Source: Akkermansia sp. (GTDB lineage Bacteria; Verrucomicrobiota; Verrucomicrobiia; Verrucomicrobiales; Akkermansiaceae). Taken from it: a stretch of 64,000 nt of DNA. The translations under genes and the position numbers were made by a program. The notes beneath the pieces were generated by a model. The model did no database searches, had not been told where the DNA came from, and worked only from the letters and a program-made list of their open reading frames with translations. The stretch covers positions 58,046-122,045 of the forward strand of contig NZ_JAJBTT010000024.1 of the NCBI RefSeq assembly GCF_020860705.1, written 5' to 3'. Shown piece by piece: positions 50,994 through 59,857 of the stretch. The stretch's first letter is position 1, and every line of letters starts with the position of its first letter.

Positions 50994-51998
50994 ATGAAGC
51001 AGAAACTTAAACCGGAAACCTGGGTGGGCCTCTTCCTGATTGCCGGAATCCTGATGATCATCGGCGTCATCCTGGGGTTCGGCAACATCAAAACCACCAA
51101 GGAACAAACCTACCCCATCAACATCATCTTCAAGGATGCGGCAGGCCTCATCAAGGACTCCCAGTTACGCCTGGGAGGCGTCACGGTGGGAAAAGTCACC
51201 AAGGCGCCTGAACTGCTGCCTTCCGGAAATGAAGTCATGCTGGAAGCCAACATCCAGAGCGATGTGAAAATCCAGGAAGGCTCCGTCTTCCGCGTAGACA
51301 TGCAGAACATCCTGGGTGACAAGTACATTGACATCGTTCCTCCGACACGTCCCACCCATAACTATATCCAGCCCTATGCCACCATCATCGGACAGCCGGA
51401 AAGCGATTTCAGCAAGATCAAAAACAACGCTGTGGGCGCTACGGAGGAAATCCTGAAAATTCTCAAGCAGATTGAAAAAAATTCGGACAACATTGATGAT
51501 GCCATTTTAAACATCGGGGAGGCAGCCAAGGGCCTCGCCCAAACTACCAAACTGATCAATGAAAGCATTCTGAGCCAGGAAAACCTCCAGCATGTCAGCA
51601 GTATGCTGGCACAGATGAACCAGGCCGGAAAACAGCTGCCCGCCATCATGGAAGAAACGCGAACCTCCGTAGCGGCCATGAAGGACACCATCAAAGACGC
51701 GCGCAAGATCATTGCCGGAGCGGAAGAAAAGCTCAACAGCCTGGACCCCGCCATCAAGGAAATCCCCCCCACGCTGAGCGCCCTGCGCAAGGCGTCCGAG
51801 CAAATCTCTTCCGTCACGGCGGACGCGCGTAAAAACCAGGGGTTCCTGGGGCTGCTCCTTTACGACGCACGTTTCCGTTCCAATGCCCAGGAATTCATCC
51901 GGAATCTGAGGGACTACGGCATCCTGCGATACCGGAATCCGAACGAACCCCAGGCCAAGCCGGATCCCCGCGGAGGTTTTTCAGGAAGCCGCCGCTGA
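50994..51998 (+). CDS. mlaD: Mla MCE-domain protein MlaD
   Basis: A 334-residue periplasmic protein anchored by one N-terminal helix (TWVGLFLIAGILMIIGVILGF). The MCE domain lies at about 38-118 (AAGLIKDSQLRLGGVTVGKV, VDMQNILGDKYIDIVPP). A long helical or coiled-coil region follows (about 140-290), rich in heptads. MCE domains form hexameric rings that pass lipids through a central hydrophobic pore; the helical tail is longer than in E. coli MlaD (183 aa) and may extend the channel. MlaB and MlaC genes are not present in the window. Confidence 0.92.
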   Translation: MKQKLKPETWVGLFLIAGILMIIGVILGFGNIKTTKEQTYPINIIFKDAAGLIKDSQLRLGGVTVGKVTKAPELLPSGNEVMLEANIQSDVKIQEGSVFRVDMQNILGDKYIDIVPPTRPTHNYIQPYATIIGQPESDFSKIKNNAVGATEEILKILKQIEKNSDNIDDAILNIGEAAKGLAQTTKLINESILSQENLQHVSSMLAQMNQAGKQLPAIMEETRTSVAAMKDTIKDARKIIAGAEEKLNSLDPAIKEIPPTLSALRKASEQISSVTADARKNQGFLGLLLYDARFRSNAQEFIRNLRDYGILRYRNPNEPQAKPDPRGGFSGSRR

Positions 51999-52036
51999 AG
52001 AACGCGAACAATTCCGGGTGAAGCCGCTTTACACAC

Positions 52037-52064
52037 TTGCCAATAGTGGGAAGCGTGCTAAATA
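52037..52064 (+). promoter_or_regulatory. promoter of the YqjD-like gene
   Basis: TTGCCA (52037-52042), 16 bp, TAAATA (52059-52064). Unlike other promoters here it leaves a leader of about 70 nt, which contains the hairpin at 52084-52107. Confidence 0.5.
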
Positions 52065-52083
52065 ATCCCTAATGTGAGAGGCG

Positions 52084-52107
52084 AAAACATGTAAGCCGAC
52101 ATGTTTT
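52084..52107 (+). promoter_or_regulatory. leader hairpin upstream of the YqjD-like gene
   Basis: Perfect 9-bp stem AAAACATGT/ACATGTTTT with a 6-nt loop (AAGCCG), ending in a T tract. It lies between the promoter and the ATG at 52143. Its shape fits an attenuator or an mRNA-stability element; it could also be a leftover terminator of the mla operon. Confidence 0.45.
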
Positions 52108-52142
52108 TCAACAGGAACCAACCCTTAACACTCTAATCAACC

Positions 52143-52469
52143 ATGCAAGACAACCAAACCGAACTTGAACCGACCGCAGCAGCAAATGACACCAATTGCT
52201 CCTGCCCTTCCGCCCGCGAGCTTGCCGTTACCAGATTTCAACAAGCCAGGGCGTTCGCCGCGGCTAAAGTAAACCAGATCCGCAAGGCAGCTACGGAACA
52301 GGCCGGAACCATCCGTGACTACGCCCAGGAAAAGGGAGAAGTCATTCGTGACCAGGCCAAGAAATTCCATGAAGCAGGCGAAGAATACGTGAAGGAAAAA
52401 CCCACCCAGTCCGTGCTGATCGCCATGGGTGTGGGCCTTCTGATCGGTCTTCTGATCCGCCGCCGTTAA
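52143..52469 (+). CDS. DUF883/YqjD-ElaB-like membrane protein
   Basis: A 108-residue protein. The N-terminal 80 residues are a charged amphipathic helix (RFQQARAFAAAKVNQIRKAA, IRDYAQEKGEVIRDQAKKFHEAGEE), followed by a GxxxG-rich C-terminal TM helix (SVLIAMGVGLLIGLLIRRR). This is the YqjD/ElaB layout; in E. coli those C-tail-anchored proteins bind ribosomes and appear in stationary phase. The next two genes match the YqjE and YqjK types, which strengthens the assignment. Confidence 0.85.
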   Translation: MQDNQTELEPTAAANDTNCSCPSARELAVTRFQQARAFAAAKVNQIRKAATEQAGTIRDYAQEKGEVIRDQAKKFHEAGEEYVKEKPTQSVLIAMGVGLLIGLLIRRR

Positions 52470-52526
52470 CCCTCATTCCGCGCCATGCGCTTTGCCAGCG
52501 CATGGCGCCCCTCTTCAAGCCGAGCC

Positions 52527-52973
52527 ATGGGACTGATTGACAAATTCAAACGCACCTTCGTCACCCCCATTGTGGAGGAAAAGGAAGAAGGCGTAGCCAT
52601 GGCCCGTTCCCTCCGGGAAACCGGAGAGGCCGCACTCGCGCACATGGAGGCGCTGTGTTCCCTGCTGAAACTGGAGCTGGAGGAAGCCTCCCAACGCCTG
52701 GGAAAAAAAATGCTCCTGCTTCTGGCGGGTGCCTTCATGGCCGTCTTCGGCTACCTCTTCCTGTGGTGCCTGCTGACCATGGTCATGGCCCACTTCTGGG
52801 GAGTCATTGCCGGATTTGCAGTAACGGCCGGTTTTCATCTGCTGGTTGCCGCCGCGGCGTTCATCATGTTCAGCCGCATCCACGTCACGCCCATCGCGCC
52901 GGCCACGGCGGAAGAACTTAAAACGGATTTATCATGTCTGCAAATGGCTCTCAAGAAAAGCTCGCACTCCTGA
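52527..52973 (+). CDS. YqjE-like phage-holin-superfamily membrane protein
   Basis: A 148-residue protein with a cytoplasmic helical N-terminus (about 1-65, MARSLRETGEAALAHMEALCSLLKLELEE), two TM helices (about 68-95 and 100-125), and a short C-terminal tail. The layout matches YqjE/DUF1469 (putative actinobacterial holin-X, phage holin superfamily 3 and 6). In E. coli, yqjE sits between yqjD and yqjK. The start at 52527 fits best; the frame runs further upstream without homologous character. Its 3' end overlaps the following gene by 40 nt in another frame. Confidence 0.82.
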   Translation: MGLIDKFKRTFVTPIVEEKEEGVAMARSLRETGEAALAHMEALCSLLKLELEEASQRLGKKMLLLLAGAFMAVFGYLFLWCLLTMVMAHFWGVIAGFAVTAGFHLLVAAAAFIMFSRIHVTPIAPATAEELKTDLSCLQMALKKSSHS

Positions 52974-53317
52974 TGCGGGTGGCCTCCTCCCGGCTGGACA
53001 TCGTCAATGAGGCGGATACGCTCGTCCAGAAGACGCAGCAGCAGGTGGACCATTTCCGGCACTTGAAAAAAAGGGCCATGTCCCTGCCTGTCATCGGGTC
53101 CATCATCGGCACCGTGGGCGGCATTCTGCTGATCAGGATGTTTACGGGGAAAAAGAAGCAACCGACAGCTCCGCCGCATCCGCGGACGTCTGGAAGCTTG
53201 ATGAACTCATCCCTGTTCCGCTTTGTCATTGAAATCCTGATTACGCTGGCGTTTCCTTCCTTAAAAAAGATGGGAATTGACCTAGCCGGCAAAAAAATTC
53301 TCAACCTGTTCAAGTAA
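52934..53317 (+). CDS. YqjK-like membrane protein
   Basis: A 127-residue protein. The N-terminus is an amphipathic helix (QEKLALLMRVASSRLDIVNEADTLVQKTQQQVDHFRHLKK), followed by a TM helix (SLPVIGSIIGTVGGILLIRMF) and a second hydrophobic segment near the C-terminus (FRFVIEILITLAFPSLKK). The position after YqjD and YqjE homologues and the layout suggest a YqjK-like partner; sequence similarity is weak and the family assignment is contextual. Translation is probably coupled to the previous gene through the 40-nt overlap. Confidence 0.7.
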   Translation: MSANGSQEKLALLMRVASSRLDIVNEADTLVQKTQQQVDHFRHLKKRAMSLPVIGSIIGTVGGILLIRMFTGKKKQPTAPPHPRTSGSLMNSSLFRFVIEILITLAFPSLKKMGIDLAGKKILNLFK

Positions 53318-53734
53318 CAGGTCATTTTCCGGGTGAAGAAAACCGGGATAACTGTCGGAATGGTTCGGAGAACCTTCCAGAAAGTGGGTCGGAATACTGG
53401 CGTCGGCTTTATTTTCCACACGGAATACCTTTACAGGGAAAGAAAATGCCCTTCTGGAACAAGGAACAAACGTCTCCAGACAATCGAAAACTTGGTTAAA
53501 AGAACGTTCCCTTCCTTGTTTCCAATATCTCCGGAATAAAATATCTACTAATTTCTCACGGCATCCCGACAAACATTTTTTGCAACCTCCGCCACCATTT
53601 TCTTTAAAAGGGACCGTCCTGCCGGGGCACCGGAACAATGGATGCACAGAAATCATTTCCCAAGCATTTTTTGCTGGTCAAAAAAGCCCCGTTTCCGTTA
53701 GTATGTAGCTTTATCAGTTTGCTGCATTCACAAC
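53318..53734. other. intergenic, no supported gene
   Basis: About 417 bp. Open frames of 68 aa (plus) and 124 aa (minus) occur but have no coding signature, and the composition drops toward AT after 53480. No clear promoter pair was found before the PilT gene. Confidence 0.45.
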
Positions 53735-54817
53735 ATGAGCGAATACATTTTGCCCCACGTCGACGGATATCTTAAGCTTGGACAGGATTTTGACTGTTCC
53801 GATATCCACCTTGCCGTCAACAGCCGCCCCACCTGGCGCCGGTTCGGCCAGCTTCTCCCCATCTGGGACGAAGCGCCCAATCTCACGCCTCAGGACACGG
53901 AAGTGCTGGCAAGGGGCTTTCTGGAAGACCCGGAATGGAACCGCCTTCAACAAAAAGGAGACGTGGACTTCGCCTATGCCAATGAGTTCGGCCGCTACCG
54001 CGCTTCCGTGGTCAAGCAGCGTCTGGGCTATGACATCTGCTTCCGTATCATCAACACACGGGTGCGCACCATGGAGGAAATCGGCCTTCCGACGGAATAT
54101 GTAATTCCCCTCACCCGCTATACCAACGGCCTCATTCTGGTAACGGGCTCCGTGGGTTCCGGTAAATCCACCACGCTGGCCTCCATCGTGGACTTCATCA
54201 ACCAGGACCGCCACGACCACATCATCACGCTTGAAGACCCCATCGAATACCTGATCCCCTCAAAAAACTGCCACGTCAACCAGCGTGAAGTGCACAAGCA
54301 TACGGAATCCTTTGCGCGCGCTCTCCGCGGCGCTCTTCGTGAAGACCCGGACGTCATCATGGTGGGTGAAATGCGCGACCTGGAAACCATCTCCCTGGCG
54401 CTCACGGCGGCGGAAACCGGCCACCTGGTTCTGGGCACCCTTCATACGGGGTCCGCAGCCCGTACGGTAGACCGTGTGCTGGACGTCTTCCCGGTGGAAC
54501 AGCGCGACCAGATCCGCATCATGGTCAGTGAATCCCTGCGCGGCATCATCTCCCAGCAGCTGGTGCCCAGGGCGGACGGCAACGGCCGCGCCCTGGCCAT
54601 TGAAATGCTTGTCAACACACCGGCCATTGCCAACTGCATCCGTGAAGGCAAGACATTCATGATCCCCGGCTGCATCCAGACCGGGAAGGCCCAGGGCATG
54701 ATCCTGATGGACGACTCCCTGAGAGCCCTGCACCAGGCGGGCCTCATCACCACGGACGACTGCCTCTTCCGTGCGGAAGACAAAACCATCATGAAATCCT
54801 TCCTGGGAATCAAGTAA
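53735..54817 (+). CDS. PilT-type twitching ATPase, first copy
   Basis: A 360-residue type IV pilus retraction-type ATPase. An N-terminal PAS-like region (SDIHLAVNSRPTWRRFG) is followed by the ATPase core: Walker A GSVGSGKSTT, Asp box ITLEDPIEYLIP, Walker B REDPDVIMVGEMRD, and His box GHLVLGTLHT. Instead of the classical AIRNLIRE it ends its core with TPAIANCIREGK. This retains the PilT shape but with a variant Walker A lead-in (GPTG in the second gene, GSVG here). Together with the next gene it likely powers pilus retraction or related movement. Confidence 0.9.
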   Translation: MSEYILPHVDGYLKLGQDFDCSDIHLAVNSRPTWRRFGQLLPIWDEAPNLTPQDTEVLARGFLEDPEWNRLQQKGDVDFAYANEFGRYRASVVKQRLGYDICFRIINTRVRTMEEIGLPTEYVIPLTRYTNGLILVTGSVGSGKSTTLASIVDFINQDRHDHIITLEDPIEYLIPSKNCHVNQREVHKHTESFARALRGALREDPDVIMVGEMRDLETISLALTAAETGHLVLGTLHTGSAARTVDRVLDVFPVEQRDQIRIMVSESLRGIISQQLVPRADGNGRALAIEMLVNTPAIANCIREGKTFMIPGCIQTGKAQGMILMDDSLRALHQAGLITTDDCLFRAEDKTIMKSFLGIK

Positions 54818-54842
54818 CCTTTAATTTTGACACACTCCTGTT

Positions 54843-55937
54843 ATGGCTGTTATCGACCAATACTTTAAATACCTCGTAGAATCCGGAGGCTCCGACCTCC
54901 ACCTCAGCGAAGGCCAGCCCCCAAAAATTCGCGTCAACGGGACTATTTCCGCCATTTCCGACGAAAACCTGGAAGGCCAGTCGTTCAAAAACCTTCTTGC
55001 GGAAATATGCGATCCCCAGGCCTTCCAGAAATATCTGGAGGAAGGGGATCTGGACTTTGCCTACGAAATGGATGAAACCTCCCGCTTCCGTTGCAACTAC
55101 TTCAGACAGCAGCATGGTCTGGGAGCCGTCTTCCGTCTCATTCCCACAAAAATTGCCACGCTGGAAGAGCTGGGCGTGCCTACCGTCGTGAAGGAATTCG
55201 CCCACATGAGATCCGGACTGGTGCTTGTCACGGGCCCCACGGGTTCCGGCAAATCCACCACCCTGGCCGCTATCATTGACTACATCAACAGCAACCAGTC
55301 ACGGCACATCATCACGGTGGAAGAACCTATCGAATTTGTCCACCCCAATAAAAAATCCATCGTCACCCAGAGGGAAGTGCCTCTCCAGACGCCCTCCTTC
55401 GCAGACGGTCTGCGGGCTTCCCTCCGTGAAGACTCTGATATCGTCCTGGTGGGTGAAATGCGCGACCTGGAAACCATCTCCCTGGCGCTTACAGCGGCGG
55501 AAACCGGCCTTCTGGTGTTCGGAACCCTGCACACGAACAACGCCAGCAAGACCATTGACCGTATCATTGACGTATTCCCGTCCGACCAGCAATCCCAGGT
55601 GCGCACCATGCTTGCGGGTTCCCTTCGCGGCGTCGTGGCCCAGCTCCTGATGAAACGCAGCGACAAGCCGGGACGCGTAGCGGTCAATGAAATCCTCTTT
55701 GCCACGCCTGCCGTGGCGGCCATCATTCGTGAAGGAGCCACGCAGAAAATCCCCGACGTCATCGTCGGCGGCAAGGCTATGGGCATGCAATTCATGGACG
55801 ACGCCATCTGGCAAAAACTCCAGCAGGGCATCGTCTCTCCGGAAGAAGCCTACATGAAGTGCATTGAAAAGAAGAGGTTCCGCAACTTCCTTCCTCCGGA
55901 ATCCGCCCGCCTGGCAGACTCCGGCGGTGGAAACTAG
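54843..55937 (+). CDS. pilT: PilT-type twitching ATPase, second copy
   Basis: A 364-residue retraction ATPase with canonical motifs: SDLHLSEGQPPKIRVNG at the N-terminus, Walker A GPTGSGKSTT, Asp box ITVEEPIEFVHP, Walker B REDSDIVLVGEMRD, and His box GLLVFGTLHT. The C-terminal motif is TPAVAAIIREG, closer to PilT AIRNLIRE. The gene follows its paralogue after 25 nt. Two adjacent PilT-like ATPases resemble the pilT-pilU pair of type IV pilus systems. It hydrolyses ATP at the base of the pilus to pull pilin subunits back into the membrane. Confidence 0.92.
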   Translation: MAVIDQYFKYLVESGGSDLHLSEGQPPKIRVNGTISAISDENLEGQSFKNLLAEICDPQAFQKYLEEGDLDFAYEMDETSRFRCNYFRQQHGLGAVFRLIPTKIATLEELGVPTVVKEFAHMRSGLVLVTGPTGSGKSTTLAAIIDYINSNQSRHIITVEEPIEFVHPNKKSIVTQREVPLQTPSFADGLRASLREDSDIVLVGEMRDLETISLALTAAETGLLVFGTLHTNNASKTIDRIIDVFPSDQQSQVRTMLAGSLRGVVAQLLMKRSDKPGRVAVNEILFATPAVAAIIREGATQKIPDVIVGGKAMGMQFMDDAIWQKLQQGIVSPEEAYMKCIEKKRFRNFLPPESARLADSGGGN

Positions 55938-55964
55938 GCCCTGTGCCCCTGATTTGTTCTTCCC

Positions 55965-57038
55965 ATGTCCCCCACTGGAAAATTCACGTTCAAACTCGTG
56001 ATTTACGGAGCGTTCCTGCTCTATCTGGTGGGGGACCTGTTTCTTTGGCATGGCTTTCTGGCCGGCAGAATGGATGCTTATCTGAAACCGATGCCGGGGC
56101 CGCCCGGAGACAACTCCGCACGAATTGCAGAAGTCTACGGCGAACCTGTCACCGCCAACCAGATCTCCCGGAGGATCACGGAACTCCAAATCCTCCGCAA
56201 ACCTCCCGTGCTGGACTTGGATGGAGGTATCAGGCTCACCCATGAACCGGACGTAGCCAGCGACCTTGCTCCACGGGCCACGTACGACCTGATCGGCTCC
56301 TCCCTTCTACGGTTGAAAACCAGGGTGAATGACCTTCAGCTGCCCAACCGTAATGCAGAAGCCACACGCGCCGTGGAACAAATTCGCTCCCGCTTTGATG
56401 GAAACACGGAACAATACCTGAAAACTCTGCATGACCAGAAGATTAATCAAGAACAGCTCCAGGAAAAAATAGCGGCTCGACTCAAGCAGACAGAACAGAT
56501 TTACCGGGCAACGGCCCAGGTAGCAGATCCGTCTGACGAAGACTTGAAAACGTATTACCATCTGATCCGTGATCAGCTTAAAACACCTGATCTCCGAAAA
56601 ACCAGACATATCTTCCTTGCCACCTTGCACAAGGATGGCGCCCAGGTCAGGCAAACGGCGGAAATGTTGCTGGGACGCCTGCAATCAGGGGAATCCTTCT
56701 CCCGGCTTGCCAGAGAATTCAGTGAAGACGAACGTTCCGCACCGGCAGGAGGAGAACTGGGATGGATCAGCCCGTTACGCACATTTGAAACTCTGGACCT
56801 GAATCTGGCAGACGTTCCCGACAACAAGCCGGTACTCCTTAAAAGCCGGTGGGGATGGCATATTGTGGAAGCTTCCCCTATAAAAAAGGGACGCATCCCT
56901 TCCTATGAAGAAGCGCTTCCAGCCCTGAGGAATGCGGCCCAAAGTTTGAGAAAAGCACAGGCTGTAGGGCTGTACATGGATGGCCTTTTTGAAGAAGCCC
57001 ATCTCAGAAACCGTATCAAAAACAAGCAGGATCGTTGA
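55965..57038 (+). CDS. membrane-anchored PpiC-type peptidyl-prolyl isomerase
   Basis: A 357-residue protein with one N-terminal TM helix (about 9-30, VIYGAFLLYLVGDLFLWHGFL), a SurA/PpiD-like chaperone region (about 45-195, AEVYGEPVTANQISRRITEL), and a parvulin domain (about 200-300). The parvulin domain carries the recognisable TRHIFLATLHKDGAQVR, FSEDERSAPAGGELGWISP and WGWHIVEA motifs. It should help fold outer-membrane or secreted proteins in the periplasm. It starts 27 nt after pilT on the same strand, so it may assist pilus-system proteins; this link is inferred from proximity. Confidence 0.88.
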   Translation: MSPTGKFTFKLVIYGAFLLYLVGDLFLWHGFLAGRMDAYLKPMPGPPGDNSARIAEVYGEPVTANQISRRITELQILRKPPVLDLDGGIRLTHEPDVASDLAPRATYDLIGSSLLRLKTRVNDLQLPNRNAEATRAVEQIRSRFDGNTEQYLKTLHDQKINQEQLQEKIAARLKQTEQIYRATAQVADPSDEDLKTYYHLIRDQLKTPDLRKTRHIFLATLHKDGAQVRQTAEMLLGRLQSGESFSRLAREFSEDERSAPAGGELGWISPLRTFETLDLNLADVPDNKPVLLKSRWGWHIVEASPIKKGRIPSYEEALPALRNAAQSLRKAQAVGLYMDGLFEEAHLRNRIKNKQDR

Positions 57039-58090
57039 TACTTCAGTTCCAGCCCCTCCTACACATCTCTTCCCATATCTATTGATCCGGATTATCCCCC
57101 TCCGATAATCTGTTCTTTTCACAGGATGCGCTAGTCCATCCCTATGGACTTCACAGCATAGATTGATTCATCGTCCTTTCCTACCTCTTGAGGAGGTCAC
57201 GCTTGAAGGGGTTTCATCCAGCCTATATATCCTGCTACATTTTCCTATTTGTGCTTCTGTAGCCTCCCTCTGCTATTCACAATTATCCACCTGCATCCGG
57301 GGGACAATGATGCCTTATGGCACATGGAACTTGCCTCCCTGTTATTCTCTTCCTTCTCGTGGCGTATCGTAAAAAATACTTCTCCTGCCTGGGCTAGTTC
57401 TATAGTCACAAATCACACAAATTACTCACAACCAAAATATTACACATACTTCTTCCTTTAATTATAGTTTATGACAATCTCTTGCCGACTTCTGTACAGT
57501 CCGTCTCGGCAAAAGCATAAAAACTTCTTCCGGGGAATCCAGCCCTTGGTCTCCTTCAGCGAGTTCTACCTTCTCAACTAAACCTTCATAGACAGTCCAA
57601 AGAAAAAATTGGGGACCACATATTTAACTAACCAAACGATTTTCCCGCTATCCTCTTTTTATCTGCACTTTATGCACTACTTCTGATTTCGGAATCAGTA
57701 CGGAATGATTCTGCCATTCTCTGGATAGGCTCTATTCTACTATTAATTGCCGGGGAAATCATCCTTCATTATGGCAAGAAACATCCGTACGGAAAACGGT
57801 TCTCCTCCAATTTGAAACGAACTTCCCCCACAGTCAGAAACATCCCTATGCCTGTCATTGAAAATAAGATCTGTTTTTCCGGGAATACAGGTATCCACCC
57901 CAACTTCCAGCTTTTTCATCTACCTTCTTTTCCCGAAAAGAAGAACTGCCCTCTAAAAAATTCTCTTCCAACTATAAACCGGAGGCCTGCGGAAAAGAGA
58001 AACAAAATCCTCCATCTTATTTGCCTTATCTGACGAATTCCGCTTGCTTTCAAGCTGAAGATGGACTAGATTTTTTCCGGTATTTCCCAC
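57039..58090. other. long AT-rich gap between ppiC and tRNA-Ala
   Basis: More than 1 kb without an intact gene, containing the presumed pseudogene 57203-58033. No terminator, promoter or repeat could be identified with confidence. Confidence 0.5.
57203..58033 (+). pseudogene. probable decayed membrane-protein gene
   Basis: No intact gene spans the 1050-bp gap between ppiC and tRNA-Ala. A TTG at 57203 with a strong GAGGAGG 6 nt upstream opens a hydrophobic frame (KGFHPAYISCYIFLFVLL) that stops after about 20 codons. The +1 frame continues with hydrophobic, protein-like sequence (SLPLLFTIIHLHPGDNDALWHM). Another frame at 57632-58033 begins with two further possible TM segments (FPAILFLSALYALLLISE and SAILWIGSILLLIAGEIIL). 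The pattern suggests a multi-TM gene broken by frameshifts and stops. The region is AT-rich. The original function cannot be recognised. Confidence 0.35.
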
Positions 58091-58166
58091 GGGGTATTAG
58101 CTCAGCTGGTAGAGCGTCTCGTTCGCAATGAGAAGGTCAGGGGTTCGAGTCCCCTATACTCCACCA
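58091..58166 (+). tRNA. tRNA-Ala(CGC)
   Basis: 76 nt with encoded CCA. The acceptor stem is GGGGTAT/ATACTCC (one G-U), the D arm is AGCTCAGCTGGTAGAGC, the anticodon loop is TTCGCAA with anticodon CGC, and the T arm is GGGGTTCGAGTCCCC. It reads GCG alanine codons, in keeping with a GC-rich genome. A decayed AT-rich region borders its 5' side. Confidence 0.93.
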
Positions 58167-58219
58167 TCCATCTCTCTTTCCTGTAACTGCATTTCAAACA
58201 GGAATCAAGGATCGGCCCT

Positions 58220-59761
58220 ATGAATGGTAATCTGTTTAAAATTGTACTGATCTCAGTCATTGCCATTCTCTTAGCGATCATAGGCGGTGTCATGTCAGCG
58301 GATGGGGATCCCGTTTCCATTGCTCTGGCCATTTCCCCCTTTGCTCTGGCCGGACTGCTCCTGATGAAAGAAAAGGTGTGGTATCTCTGGATATTATTTC
58401 CCATCCTGTTCATCCCTTTTCCTCTGTTGAAGGACTATAGTCTGCTGTTGATCTACAGTGCCACTATTCCCTTCTATTTATGGAACGTCCTGCTCAAACG
58501 CTCGTCTCTGACATGGAATTCCATTCCGTTGCTGGACGTCGTTATTCTGATGATGTTCCTCCACGTGGGCTATATTTTCCTAACCCATCCCTTTGGTCTG
58601 GGGGTAAATATCTTGAACGACTACTACGGAGGCAAGGGATACATCCTGTTTCTTCAGGCACTCCTTGCCTACCTGTGCTTTTCCTCTTTAAAAACCAATA
58701 GCAGAGAGTTGGGCAAGGTGTTGCAATGGAGTGTTTTCCTGACTATCGTCTTTACGCTAATAACTACAGCGAAAAACATTATCTCACCTGATTCCGCGGG
58801 TCTGGACCCGGCGACAGCTTCCGGAAACGTTTCGGAAGAAAATATGAGAAACGCCTCGTTCCTACCTCTTTCCCAGCTGGTACTTCTACTGCTCATTCTG
58901 AATTATTCCGTATGGCAGATGTTGAAGCGCCCGTGGTGGATCATCCTGGCAGGTATTGCCGCCGTAGGCGTTATGATCAGCGGCTTCCGTTCTGCGATTG
59001 CCTATCTCTTGTTACTTTTCTTTACTGTCTCCTTCCTTTACCGGAGATGGTTTTTCTGTATCGTAGCACCTCTTCTGGGGCTGCTTGCCCTCATTATCAT
59101 GTCCTCCGCCGGCATGTTGCATTCCCTGCCCTTCAGCATACAGCGCACGTTGTCCGCTGTGCCTTTCCTGGACGTCAGCGTACAAGCTAAATCAGATGCG
59201 GAAGGATCTATAAACTGGCGTCTTGAAATGTGGGAATGGGCACTTGACGACCGTGAACATTTCATTCAAGACAAGGTATTCGGGGACGGATTTTCACGAA
59301 ACATTAACATCGTGAAAGCCAATATCTACGAAGAAGCATACAACCTCTCCCATGACCAAACTTCCTTTGCATGGAACGGCCTGTGGCACAGTGGCCCTAT
59401 TTCCACCATTCAAACGCTCGGCTACATCGGTTTATCCCTGTATTTCATCTTGTCTATTATCGGAATGACCTATGCATGGATCGTTAGCAGAATCTACTGT
59501 CATCATGAATACAGGCTGGGCATTCTGTACGTTTCAACCCTCTACTTCATCAGTCCGATCTCCTTTTTCGTGATCTTTGGGGACAGTATTTACATCGCTC
59601 ACAACATTGTTTCCCTGAGCGTTATCAAAGCATTATTCTCCTGTGCCAAAAGGGAAGGTCTGTACATATCCCCTTACGCCCGCAGGGAGTATATGCCTCT
59701 CATCATCCAGAAGACAGTGGAGAAAAAACAAACTGACGAAATACCTGTTATTTCCAGCTAA
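58220..59761 (+). CDS. O-antigen ligase-like membrane protein (Wzy/WaaL family)
   Basis: A 513-residue polytopic membrane protein with about twelve hydrophobic helices. Features typical of the O-antigen ligase superfamily are an SGFRSAIAYLLLLFFTVSFLY segment (RS(R)AA-type helix), a large periplasmic loop (about residues 310-400) with WRLEMWEWALDDREHFIQDKVFGDGF and a following SHDQTSFAWNGLWHSGPI that contains the His often required for catalysis, then three further helices. Such enzymes join or polymerise sugars on lipid carriers, here presumably for lipopolysaccharide or another surface glycan; kdsB follows 97 bp downstream. Confidence 0.8.
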   Translation: MNGNLFKIVLISVIAILLAIIGGVMSADGDPVSIALAISPFALAGLLLMKEKVWYLWILFPILFIPFPLLKDYSLLLIYSATIPFYLWNVLLKRSSLTWNSIPLLDVVILMMFLHVGYIFLTHPFGLGVNILNDYYGGKGYILFLQALLAYLCFSSLKTNSRELGKVLQWSVFLTIVFTLITTAKNIISPDSAGLDPATASGNVSEENMRNASFLPLSQLVLLLLILNYSVWQMLKRPWWIILAGIAAVGVMISGFRSAIAYLLLLFFTVSFLYRRWFFCIVAPLLGLLALIIMSSAGMLHSLPFSIQRTLSAVPFLDVSVQAKSDAEGSINWRLEMWEWALDDREHFIQDKVFGDGFSRNINIVKANIYEEAYNLSHDQTSFAWNGLWHSGPISTIQTLGYIGLSLYFILSIIGMTYAWIVSRIYCHHEYRLGILYVSTLYFISPISFFVIFGDSIYIAHNIVSLSVIKALFSCAKREGLYISPYARREYMPLIIQKTVEKKQTDEIPVISS

Positions 59762-59857
59762 CTATTCCATCTCTCTCCGAAAAACAGGTGGTTCTAATGC
59801 TTGAGGCTGGACTAATCCAAAGGGAGTTGCTACTTTTCCACAGCGTTTACTCTTTCC

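Noticed and set aside
53282..53656. 124-aa minus-strand frame between the YqjK-like and PilT genes
   Set aside because: Overlaps the 3' end of the YqjK-like gene, has no motif, and its composition falls with the local AT content; not supported as a gene.
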